In this document: positions 54,993 to 64,000 of the stretch, piece after piece | Layout: each line of letters starts with the position of its first letter | Numbering within the stretch: position 1 is the stretch's first letter | NCBI GenBank assembly: GCA_018806985.1 | Contig: JADANN010000267.1 | Location: 558,001-622,000, forward strand | DNA: 64,000 bases | Direction of reading: 5' to 3' | Origin: Angiostrongylus vasorum | Lineage: Eukaryota; Nematoda; Chromadorea; Rhabditida; Metastrongylidae | Notes under the pieces: model-generated | Database searches by the model: none | Told to the model about the DNA's origin: nothing | What the model saw: the letters and a program-made list of their open reading frames with translations, nothing else | Translations under genes and position numbers: made by a program

Positions 54993-56624
54993 ATCAGTCT
55001 GCTAGTGTTCGTATATAGGATGGATCCACTCTTTGGTCGCCGAGCACAGATAGGGATTGCATTCGTTTCGACGCTGTCAAGCGCTTTCTCGTAATCAATA
55101 ATGGTGAAGACAAAGGACTAATGGTATTCCCGACAAAAATTCTATGACCAGTTAGACGATTTCGATGTGGTTATTGCTGCGAAATCGTTGCCGATTCTGT
55201 TTGCTCATTTGGTTGTGCTTCATCCAAGGTTTTTTCGAGTTGCGCAAAAGGATAATCTTCGTGAAGAGCTTGTAGAATGCACTCTACAAGCATGTTGGAC
55301 AGCAGTTACGAAGACTTCCTCGGTCAGCCTTCTCGGGTAGGATTACGGTGATATCATCCGGTCTTGCAGCCGTGCGTCACTTCATGCTTTCTATCCCAAG
55401 GCTAAGTTCAGGAGGGTAGAATCCAATCCGGTTTTTCACTGGTGGGGATTTCGGATTGTGAGATGGAGATCGTGGAGCGGGAAAGTTGGTTATGGAACTT
55501 TTTCCTTAGAAATTCTATATCATGGAAAGGGTGGTGATATCCCTACCTTGGTTCATCAGGACGAATAGGGAAACCTTATAGTCACAGAGATTCCCGATGA
55601 AAGTTCTTTAGAGTGGATTGTTTTTGAGCTGCTTCCATTGACTTTTTCTGCTTATGTCAATATAAATCCTCCTGCACACATTTTTTACAACTTAATTTTA
55701 TTATCGACTGTGTTAGTTTTGTTGCAGTAAAAATTAAGCTTCAATTTTTCCTCTTCTTTCCCAACAGTTCCTTGTTGGTAACGGTGGTGTAGTCCGAAAA
55801 TCTTGTTTGAGGAACTGAGGCGAGTTCGGCACAAGTTCTAAGTTTTTCGATAAGCAGTTTTTCGTCCTCCGTCGGGTCTTCATTTATCTGCCAGTCGTGT
55901 AAGAGATTATTTTATTGAGAACATGTCATCCACGACTTGTTTTGTTTTTCTCGGCCGATGACAAGAGTTCTTTTCCAGCTTAAAGCTGAATTCCAACTTG
56001 TGGCTGGATTGAATCTTCGCACAGAAGAGGTAGTGATCAGACTAATGCAAAATCTCACCACTGAGGTGTCGAAGAAGCAGCATTTTCTGTTCGCATGAAT
56101 ATGGTCGATTTCCACGTGAGTCATTCGTTAAGAGACTCCCTTTTCCTCCCGGGATTCACGAAGAACGAATTACCATGGAAGAAGCATGCTGCGGACGGAA
56201 CTTTTCCACTACGGTCCTATTCCCATTTTGTTCTCCTTCTCCAATTTCTCTGCTCCACATTATTTTCGTTGGCCGTTACTTATCTGGCGTTGAAGACTTC
56301 AACAACGAATTGATAAAAGGGCTTCTTGTTGCAGATTACTTCCTTCTACTGGTTGTAAAACGTGACGACTTCACCCATTTCAGCTGTAAATATTGGCGAG
56401 TAGCAATAGAGCAGTTGGTGATACCCGCTTTCTTATGACACGAAAGTTGGAGACAAAAAATACGGTGACGGCATTTCGTATGAAGTGACTTGGCGGGAAA
56501 AAAAGATGGGTTTATGACAAAACCAATGTTTGCGAAATTTCGTAACGGAAATTTCCTTCCACGAGTGACATGGGTTCCGTCATCATCACGTTACTATAAT
56601 AATCTAAGAAAGTAAAGAATAATG

Positions 56625-56852
56625 CCGTCGGGGTTGATCAATCTCTGATGCTCCAAATATTCGACTTTCTCAAGCATCGTTAAAGCTACTGGTTTGCAGT
56701 GCTATCAATGATGTATGAAGTCAGCACTGTTACGCTCCCAAAAAAAAGTCTTTAGCCAGTTTTCTAAGCCCCGTAGGATGGAACGCTAAGTTTGCGCGGG
56801 AGCCAAGCAAAGATCATGTGTGCATTGCAGGGCATTCTTTCTACTGTGCAAC
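56625..56852 (-). repeat. Family A copy, decayed
   Basis: GTTGATCAATCTCTG to GCATTGCAGGGC; boxes lost. Confidence 0.5.
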
Positions 56853-57360
56853 GCGAGCACCAAACATCAAGTTACTTTTCGCGTTCTTATAAGGTTCTTT
56901 ATTTCTGTACTTATTTTGGGAAAGTAAAGAAAAAAATCCCATATTCTGTAAGAAAACAATAGTTGTTTCTAAATGATCATTTTGGTTGCCTATGCGTGCT
57001 AAAATTTTTTGGAAAAACCGTGTCTGAGGTGGAGGCCAAATTGAGATAAGGCAATCCACTCCTCTGTCGTATTAAGCACGAAAGGCATCACTGAATATTC
57101 ATGGTCTTAGTGCGAAACCGTGTTCATAAAACATGTTCAAACTTGATTTTCTCATTATCGAGCCATGTCTCACATGCGTAGTTTTTTTTCCGATAACATC
57201 TTTCCAGCTTTACTGCTTAAACTTCCCGTCCATGCTTTATTACGTAATTCAAATCACAGCATAGGATTTTCGGTGTTTCTGTTAAGTCAGTGATTGACTG
57301 GGTCAGTATCGTTTTTGTCGCTGTTGTCGTTTTTTAAAACAGTGTGTAATATCGTTTCAG
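56853..57360. other. No gene recognised
   Basis: Ends at the TTTCAG site before the candidate leader exon. Confidence 0.4.
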
Positions 57361-57368
57361 ATCCATTA

Positions 57369-57407
57369 ATGACACTATTTTTAATGTTGCTTTCTATTGT
57401 ACATGTT
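57369..57407 (+). CDS. Candidate signal-peptide exon upstream of the thyroglobulin-domain exons
   Basis: After a TTTCAG acceptor ending at 57360 an ATG opens MTLFLMLLSIVHV, a short hydrophobic leader, then a GTGAGA donor. It would suit the start of a secreted protein. It ends in phase 0, whereas the next known exon starts in phase 1, so at least one more exon would be needed. The reading could be chance. Confidence 0.25.
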
Positions 57408-57489
57408 GTGAGAGATTTACGGCTGCCTTCGACCGAAACTAAAAAATAAAGTGTAAGTTGTAGAAATTTCTGAAGATGCAATGACCAAA

Positions 57490-57795
57490 AAACGAGGATA
57501 AAGGATAAAGGATAAAGCTTTCCGCGTTAATCAAACCTTGAGGGATGCGCCGTGCATTCGACTTCACTAAGCTTCGTCAGAGATGATGTATATAAGTGAA
57601 TATCTGGCTTGCACAATGACTTGGTAGTATCTATCGATGCATCAAGTCAATAGTGCTCTCTCCAAGCCAATTCTGGCAGTAGTCTGCAAATTATGTGGAG
57701 ATGGAAAGCTTGACGACTCCGGGAGCGGGATAGAACTAAAGACTACATGCACATTGTATGGCACGTCTGAAAACCGCACTACACGCGACCCTTGC
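57490..57795 (-). repeat. Family A copy with AAAGGAT tail repeats
   Basis: Three GGATAAA units precede GCTTTCCGCGTTAATC. It lies between the candidate leader exon and the first thyroglobulin exon. Confidence 0.7.
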
Positions 57796-57892
57796 GGAAA
57801 CTACAGAGTACAGTACCATAATGTTGTTCATTGCTAATTTGATGAGAATAGATCTCGAAAAATAACATAAACGGTTTCTTAAATTTTTACAG

Positions 57893-60197
57893 GTATTTTA
57901 TTCTACCAATTTAGAATGCCACGGATATGGATGGGGCCGTGTACACAGAACGAGGTTGGCATGAAGTGCACTGAAAAAGGTCCAACATATCTTTTCTTGA
58001 CTGTTTTTCTCACTACTATTACTTGTAGGAATTTTCGCCGTGATCTGGAGCGAATCGCTCTACATGCACGATATTCAATGGCTAATTTATCCCTTATTTT
58101 GATTGTTTCTGTCTGTTATCAATAGTAGTTGAGACTAATGCCTACCGTACTTTTTCGGATGTGCTCGAGCGTATGCGAGAGCCTTGCTTGCCACCTATGC
58201 TCTAGAAAATCCCTTTTTGATCTTTCTCAATTTGTTATTACTTAGTAAAAGTTTTCGCCTTTAGGCTTCTTCGAAACTGTTCAGTGTGACACCTACGGCT
58301 GCTATTGCGTCTCTGCTCACAACGGCTTCATTGCTTACGATACTCGCACTACAAGCAATACGACTCTCCCAACTTGCTCAAGTGGGTGAAGAACCTCCTG
58401 AAGGCACTCAAAAAAGGACCAACGCTCGTTTTCCCGATTTCCACTCACAATTAAGGTTTCACTGACTTGAATTAATTTTAATTCAAAGTTCGACCGGTGA
58501 AATATTATTCACCAGCCATGAGAAATTAACTATCGGTTTCTATTTGCTTAAGAAGACATTTGAAGTGAACATTGTGCAAAACTTTTGTACTTTCTACAGA
58601 GCTAAATATAATGCCCATCACTACCAACTTCTTATAAATTTAGAGTGCCATAAGGTCTTGGAGCACCTTTACAAAGACGGTATTCCTCCTGAAGGAACCT
58701 CCATTCCTACTTGCGATGTCGCCTCCGGTGAGAGGAAATTTTATGGACATTTTCATTATATTTTTTTTGATGTCCTTGTTCTCATTTGGACAAATATAAC
58801 AAGCACACACTTTTGAACAACTAATCTCACCATAATACACTTATGAATGGTTATCGAAGCGACAAAACTTTCGCATGAATAAAAAAAAGGATAAAGCTCT
58901 CGGCGTCGATCAATCCTTGAGGGATGCGCCATCTATTCGACTGCACTAAGCATCATTTGGAGGTGATTGAATGCATAACTGGCCTTTACAATGACTCGCA
59001 GTGGCCTACCGATTTATCGAGCCAGTGCTGCTTTCCTCCTAAACAAGTCTGGTACCAATTTGACGACCTCGGAGGGACGGAAATTTTGGTGGGCCATGCG
59101 CGCGGGGATCGATTTCACGTGTGTGTTGCAGGGCGCCCCCCGACCACTGTCACAAGCGCAATATCCTCAGAAAAAGTGATATTCGGAGTAATAACTGTAT
59201 TATTTGTCTCAAAAATCGGAGTTGTTTTACTGTCTTACTGGCACATTTCGTAATAATTCGAAATAGAGCTGTTCGCCTAACCTCGACTCTGTAGACAGCT
59301 TATGCTATCGTATTGACTACTATTCCTCATGAGCTCACACAAAGGCGCCAACGTGTATCACGATGGCTTACGGCTCTTGCTTCGTCGAATTTCTTCCCTT
59401 CAGAGCCGAATTCTTCTTTTTTTTGAAGAGTAAGAGGAAGCGTATATTGTTCATATTGTGTAATCAATCACCATCCTTCATTCATGAAAACCTTTGGTAT
59501 CCAATGTCTACAACATGTGGGTGGTGTTGCTTTTAAACTGCTTTGAAGAAGGCGAACTCGCCTTGAGCATAGCCATCGTACATTCAAAATCTGTGTTGAC
59601 AAGCTTACGCAGTCTCATTAGAGACACAATTGTAAACCCACTTTCATTCAAGCTCAGTATGATCGGTCAATGTAAGATGTAGATGATGGTGTCAATGTAT
59701 GAGGTGCTAGTTCCACTGAAGCAAATCCGACTAGATACTACGGCGTAGACATCAGATGAAGAGTGCGAATGACTGTGGACCATTGACTCTGATCATGGAC
59801 TCTGATGAACACGAAGGCGTCGAAACTTTAGCCGACTAGGTACTTTGTAACAACCTCGTGTTGGACTATCAATGAAGTAAGGCTCATCAAAGGCAGTCCG
59901 TAGGACACTTATTTACATTATGAATTATTAATCACAAGTTGTTGCACTCTTTTTGTATCCGTTCGAACTCCGCCAACAATTCACCCAAACTATTACCGTT
60001 GATAGCAGCGCTGAGTAAAATCTTTTGTCAAAGGTACGAATTATACCTTTTAAAAACGACATTAGGAAACTACGAGCCAATGCAGTGCAATCTACAACGG
60101 CAACGCTGTTACTGTGTTGATCCTCTTACCGGCGAAGAAATAGCGAACACGAGTAAGAAAATGGCATCAAATGAGTACATTCGATGTGATGAAACAA
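57893..60197 (+). CDS. Protein with two thyroglobulin type-1 domains, four internal exons
   Basis: Exons 57893-57979, 58265-58381, 58644-58727 and 60066-60197 are all phase 1-1 and join in frame. Domain 1 spans exons 1-2: GPCTQNEVGMKCTEKG, then FFETVQC, YGCYCVSAHNG and a closing TLPTC. Domain 2 spans exons 3-4: CHKVLEHLYKDGIPPEG, IPTCDVASG, NYEPMQC, RCYCVDPLTGEE and a closing YIRC. The QC...CxCV core and six-cysteine spacing define the family. Acceptors are TTACAG, CTTTAG, ATTTAG and ATTAG; donors are GTCCAA, GTGGGT, GTGAGA and GTAGGT. Such domains occur in secreted matrix proteins and in cysteine-protease inhibitors; which role applies here is unknown. First and last exons are not identified. 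Family A and other repeats fill the introns (58884-59162 and around 59.7-59.84 kb). Confidence 0.75.
58884..59162 (-). repeat. Family A copy in the last intron of the thyroglobulin-domain gene
   Basis: AAAAAAGGATAAAGC tail; B box on the minus strand GAAATCGATCCCC. Confidence 0.75.
59163..59695. other. Intronic stretch without recognised features
   Basis: No exon with thyroglobulin cysteines seen. Confidence 0.4.
59796..59836 (+). ncRNA. Degenerate hammerhead-like motif
   Basis: TGGACT, CTGATGA, stem II region ACACGAAGGCGT, GAAAC, TTT in place of GTH, AGCCGA. Stem I has mismatches. Confidence 0.35.
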
Positions 60198-60254
60198 GTA
60201 GGTCCTTTCTCCATATGATTTTTTTTCTGGTTTTAGTGAAAAATGAAAAAAAAT

Positions 60255-60615
60255 ATTTGTTTTACATGACTCATCGTTCACACCTACTTTGGGAATCCCA
60301 ACACTTCTCACATTCCATTCATTTCTTGGCATCCTTCATCCATGAAGGTCACCCAACTTCGTCGCGTGGTCTCGGTTGCTGCTCGAGAACCTTCCTTCCA
60401 TCTTGAAAATCGTTGAATGCTGGTTGAGTCGATTCTCTCTTAGAGATCTGAGATAACTGGCCTAGAGCGTTTCCACTTGGATTGGAGAGCACGATTTATT
60501 CCCCGACAGGTCCGGTACCAATTTTTTGACCCGGAGTTGGTGAGCGTGGAGCAGGATCGAACCACCACTGTGTTCGTGACCATCAACATCACAACTACAG
60601 TGCTATCTGCCCCCT
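60255..60615 (-). repeat. Family C copy downstream of the thyroglobulin exons
   Basis: Minus B box GTGGTTCGATCCTGC near 60555; 3' end TTTTACATGACTCATCG at left. Confidence 0.65.
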
Positions 60616-60619
60616 ATTC

Positions 60620-61730
60620 TATAAAAATAGAATGAGGAACATGTCAAACACGATTCAGATTGTGTGGATTCCATTGATTTTCATTTCGGATTTTCATAAA
60701 ATTGACCATTGTAACATCCTGCTTCTGGCACAATTGGCTGAGAGATTTTGGAAATTGCTGTATGGTAAGGAATAGTGTTCTTCTAGTCTATCGAGAGATG
60801 TTCTGTTTTTTCTTACTATATCACTAGCCCATGCGTGCTTCACTAGTGATCTATCACCCTGTGTATCTCAAAGATGAAATAGAATTCGAAGATCTAGGCT
60901 GCAACTTCCTTTGTGTCACTTAAGTCTCAGAGGGTGTCGTTCAAGTGTTGTTTGTTTGATGCATGGAATTTTTGATTTGGTTGATGTGTCACCCCATGTC
61001 TGCATAGAATAACATTGCACTTTATGAGGACGGTTATTTCGAATGGGTTAACGAGCAGAACAGATTCGGGTCTGTTAGTTGGTCAGTGAGTACTTTTCCC
61101 CGCTTAGTTGAGCTCATCGAGCATTCACTGTTTTTTTCCTCAATGAGCAATCACGAGGTTGGTGTTTGGTATACCATCGGGCATTATTTCTAAATAGCTG
61201 CATCATACATATCAGATGAAAAACTTCTAGAATGACCAGCTGAGAGAGACTCTTTACTTGTTAACACTGTACTCACAAATTGTTCATTTGTTCTAAAAAT
61301 AGATGTCCTTGAAAGCCAGGGATTACCGCATTTTCCTTTAGCGAAGGTTAAGGAAACACCACATAATTCAATAACACAACGGAATGGGCATGGCGTTGAT
61401 CTCTTTATCTCCAGGCTGGGAAATTCCTGCTGTATTCGGCTTCGGAATTCGGAATATTGATCTGCTATCAGCATGCGTTCGTTACTCATTATAACGGCTA
61501 CTTTTTCCAATCACCACTGCTGCACATCAAGAACAAGAGTAAAAAATTAGCTACTGGTTTTCGTTTGCCTTAGTCACAATAATTTTTATGTTCGTATTGT
61601 CTATGCATTCTCTGTCTTCTTATACATACTGTTCTATAATTTTTTTTTGAGATTTTTTACATCTCTTTTGCATTAGAAGAAATGCTTCCCTGTCATCTAC
61701 AGACGCTTTAGCCGGTTTTGGTAGTAGGCG
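60620..61730. other. No confident gene
   Basis: A minus frame at 61510-61190 (NERMLIADQYSEFRSRIQQ, PCPFRCVIELCGVSLTFAKG) has a protein-like mix but no recognised family or clear splice sites. Confidence 0.3.
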
Positions 61731-61732
61731 AG

Positions 61733-62048
61733 TAAAGGATAAAGGATAAAGCTTTCGGCGTTGTTCAATTGCTGAGGGATGCGCCATGCATTTGACTTGA
61801 TTAATCATCATTTGGAGGTGATTGAATGCATATCTCGCCTTTACAATGACCTGCCGTGGCCTACCGATGTATCGAGCTAGTGCTGCTATCCTCCCAGACA
61901 AGTGTGGTACCAATTTTTCCCACCCAGAGGGACGGAAGGCTTGGTGGGCCATGGGCGCTGTGATTCCACTTGTGTGTTGCACGGGTTCGAACCCATGTAT
62001 GTGTTGCAGGGCTTGCAGGACGTCTCCGACCACTGCGCTACACGCGTG
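61733..62048 (-). repeat. Family A reference copy with perfect B box
   Basis: The most complete copy of this tRNA-derived SINE. On the minus strand the A box is GCGTGTAGCGCAGTGGTC at the right end, and TGGGTTCGAACCCG near 61990 is a perfect B box. The 3' tail is AAAGGATAAAGGATAAAGC read from the left. A local duplication of GTGTGTTGCA lies beside the B box. Nineteen copies of the family occur in the window. Confidence 0.8.
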
Positions 62049-62499
62049 GGCAGAAGGCGAGCACTGGTCTAAAATTGGATTTTATGTGTTTGAATCGGCA
62101 GAATAAAATCAAAATAAAGCAAATTGGTGTTTGCTCCAACGTTAATTGAATATCGGTAGAAGAAATGCGGAATCTGGGAATCCCGTTGAAGATTGCAAAG
62201 AAAGTGAATCTGGACAACGTAAATGGGAAGGTCTCGTGACTGACTGACGTTGTGCACGAGTACCACCAATGCTTCGCCTGTTGTGCGTTCATAGGAGCAG
62301 CTATTGACCAGCATACCACACAGCATTTGACGGACTGCACGTTCCCGTCATAATAAGTGTGGTGTCCTACTTGATTTTATGAGCTTGCACAGCTACGTGG
62401 TTCATAAACGATCTTTGTGTTGGCCTATCGTGTGGTACAAGCAAACTGTAGTCATTGAGCTTTCATATTTTTGGTGATTGAATTTGCGCTTGAGTCTTT

Positions 62500-63050
62500 A
62501 ATATTACACCTTTCCCATGGTCACCGTACAGTGGATTCCTTCAACGTCGGCTAGAATAAAGCGAGATAGTGCACACGATGCTGTTTGATTGTAGACTCGT
62601 TAGTCTTTAAGACCCTAATCTGGTGCATTGGAAACACTGGGACAAGCAAGCACACCGCCCCATTTGTCAATGAATATGTCTATGTTCATTAAGAAAGCGT
62701 GGGTTGCTCGAGCGTTGTAGAGACAAGGAACTGGTCGCCTGAGCAAGTGTTCGTCCCACGGTAGAAACGTGGTCGACATTAGTCTTCGTTTAACCGCCTC
62801 GAAATCCTTCGCGTGAAGGAAACCAGTGCAATAGCGTTTTGTTGCGATGAAAGTTTTTTAGCCTCTTGCTTTTAGAGTTCTTCGTCAAACCGACACCTCT
62901 ATCAACTTTTAATGGTGTCGTGCTATGGAAGAAGGAATATCCAGTCCAAGGAGAACCGTGTACACTGGATCGTGATAGAGGAGTGCTCCATGACAGTGTA
63001 AAGCCATCAGTAAGGGTCGGTTGATATTTTGGAAAGGTTTCACAAGCACT
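62500..63050 (-). mobile_element. Tc1/mariner-superfamily transposase relic
   Basis: Minus readings STTPLKVDRGVGLTKN, RRLMSTTFLPWDEHLLRRP and CLYNARATHAFLMNIDIFI follow the order of the catalytic half of such transposases (D-GV-, PW-HF, QQD-A-H). Strongly degraded. Confidence 0.35.
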
Positions 63051-63394
63051 TTCAGTATATTTTTTAGTTGGAATAAAAAATTGAAGATACTATTAAAGGA
63101 GTTTAAGACCAATGCATTTCCTTTAAACCGTATAAGGTGAAAACGATGTGTGTCAAATGAAGTTGAGAATACGGATGTTCGTAATTGAGTTAGGGTGATC
63201 CAAAATTACAGTATTACTTCGACTACGAAACGACCGCATGTTTGGCGTTTGAATACCTCGGCAGTGGTGGTAACGATAATAATTACGAGGAGATCTCTGA
63301 CTGTCTTCTGTCATGCACTTATCGTGGGTGCTATAATTTTTGACGTTTTCATCTATTGAACTGTCTCCGGCTATTTTGCATCGGAAAACCTAAA

Positions 63395-63700
63395 GTAATA
63401 ATTTGGAAAAAAGTTAATACTATGTTTACCTTTTATTTTCTGCGTACTACAATTTTTTCACAGCAAGGTATGATGTGAGATACAACCACAACGATGCTGA
63501 GATAATCGCAAAATTAAAGCCCAGGCCAGATCGAGCCGCAATTACCTTTTCTGGGGGCTCGCCTGTTACACATTGCACCACAGAGGCCCTTGCTTTGTGT
63601 GTCTCCCACCTAGCTTACTACCTATCGCTGCTATCAGCAGTCACGCGTGAGCTGGTTTGATCTGGGGAGCACAAATCGGCATTGAACCCATTTAAATAAT
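63395..63700 (-). repeat. Family B variant copy
   Basis: TTTATTTTCTGCGTAC to GCATTGAACCCATTTAAAT in reverse, with head GGGGCTCGCCTGTTACAC. The last 300 bases of the window after it hold nothing recognised. Confidence 0.65.
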
Positions 63701-64000
63701 ATTAATACTCTTTTCGTTTTCACCAGCTATTTAATTGTTTTGACTTTATATTAATAGGAAAGGCCAACTTCTATTTTGCTTTCTGACGGTATTACTTCTA
63801 CATCCATAAATGTATTTTTTTAAAATCATCTGCTTACTTTTGCAACTAGTCATCGGCCGATTGGAATGAGTGAAAGGAACGTTACCACTTGCAATAGATA
63901 ACGCTAGAATTCCTTAGTGGTTCGAGATATTCAAAGATGAGAACATTTTGCTTATGGAACATTTCCAAATAAGTCGAAAGTGGCTGGTGATCCAGATCTG

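Larger units (their letters stand above)
52400..56455 (-). mobile_element. RTE-type retrotransposon relic split by a Penelope-like insertion
   Basis: Minus strand from the right: QFVVEVFNAR and SGKVPSAACFFHGNSFF (endonuclease), PPVKNRIGFYPPELSLG, DYEKALDSVETNAIP (RT), then beyond the insertion ITKAVYFRTAIGNEI, PRLTDDIVMFARSASEAET (the FADD box reads LTDD) and PPGRPPKLWAGVFV at the C-terminus. Many stops. 5' truncated. Confidence 0.8.

Noticed and set aside
60001..60065. Extension of the last thyroglobulin exon upstream (ALSKIFCQRYELYLL)
   Set aside because: A phase-compatible acceptor exists near 60008, but starting at 60066 restores the glycine-asparagine-tyrosine core and proper cysteine spacing after IPTCDVAS.

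Overview
This window is eukaryotic and looks like a nematode, most likely a clade V parasite of the hookworm/strongylid type. The evidence is the TTTCAG-type splice acceptors, a split nematode-type 7TM chemoreceptor gene, a UDP-galactopyranose mutase gene of the eukaryotic type, and dense layers of decayed non-LTR, Penelope-like and mariner elements. Placement below Nematoda is inference. Nothing bacterial or organellar is visible.

Three real genes can be assembled by joining exons. (1) Minus strand, left edge (572-4122): the first four exons of a Sra-superfamily (Srab/Sre-like) chemoreceptor that runs off the left end. (2) Minus strand, 26383-45321: a complete 11-exon UDP-galactopyranose mutase (glf-1-like) of about 470 codons. 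Its splice phases all agree, it has an AATAAA signal, and it shows one single-base frame break in exon 4 and one in exon 8. (3) Plus strand, 57893-60197: four phase 1-1 exons that build two thyroglobulin type-1 domains. A few further candidate exons are given at low confidence.

Most other sequence is repetitive. At least seven Penelope-like element (PLE) relics with reverse transcriptase and/or GIY-YIG endonuclease pieces lie at 9.1-13.5, 23.0-23.4, 38.2-39.0, 51.2-51.5 and 53.4-55.0 kb. RTE-type non-LTR relics of two families lie at 1.0, 7.1-7.9, 16.1-18.8, 24.8-25.3, 26.8-29.5 and 52.4-56.5 kb. Mariner/Tc1-like relics lie at 8.2, 23.6-24.5 and about 62.5-63.05 kb. Three short dispersed families carry tRNA-like A and B boxes. 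Family A is about 280 bp with an AAAGGAT-type tail. Family B is about 330 bp and often forms inverted pairs. Family C is about 350 bp. Simple repeats include an uninterrupted (ATT)n of about 1 kb, a 485-bp (TTTC)n and a (TA)n.

Region by region: 0-4.1 kb chemoreceptor with a repeat-filled intron; 4.3-8.5 kb families C, RTE and mariner; 9.1-13.5 kb three PLE relics, the first two head to head; 14-26 kb family A/B copies, (TTTC)n, a long RTE relic and a mariner relic; 26.4-45.3 kb the mutase gene with repeats in its introns; 46-57 kb repeats, hammerhead-like motifs and a PLE nested in an RTE; 57.4-60.2 kb thyroglobulin-domain gene; 60.2-64 kb repeats.

The most notable non-coding signal is a set of hammerhead-ribozyme-like cores (CTGANGA...GAAAC-GTH with a pairing stem I). 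Several sit just 3' of PLE endonuclease remnants, and two face each other in a long inverted repeat at 48.4-48.9 kb.
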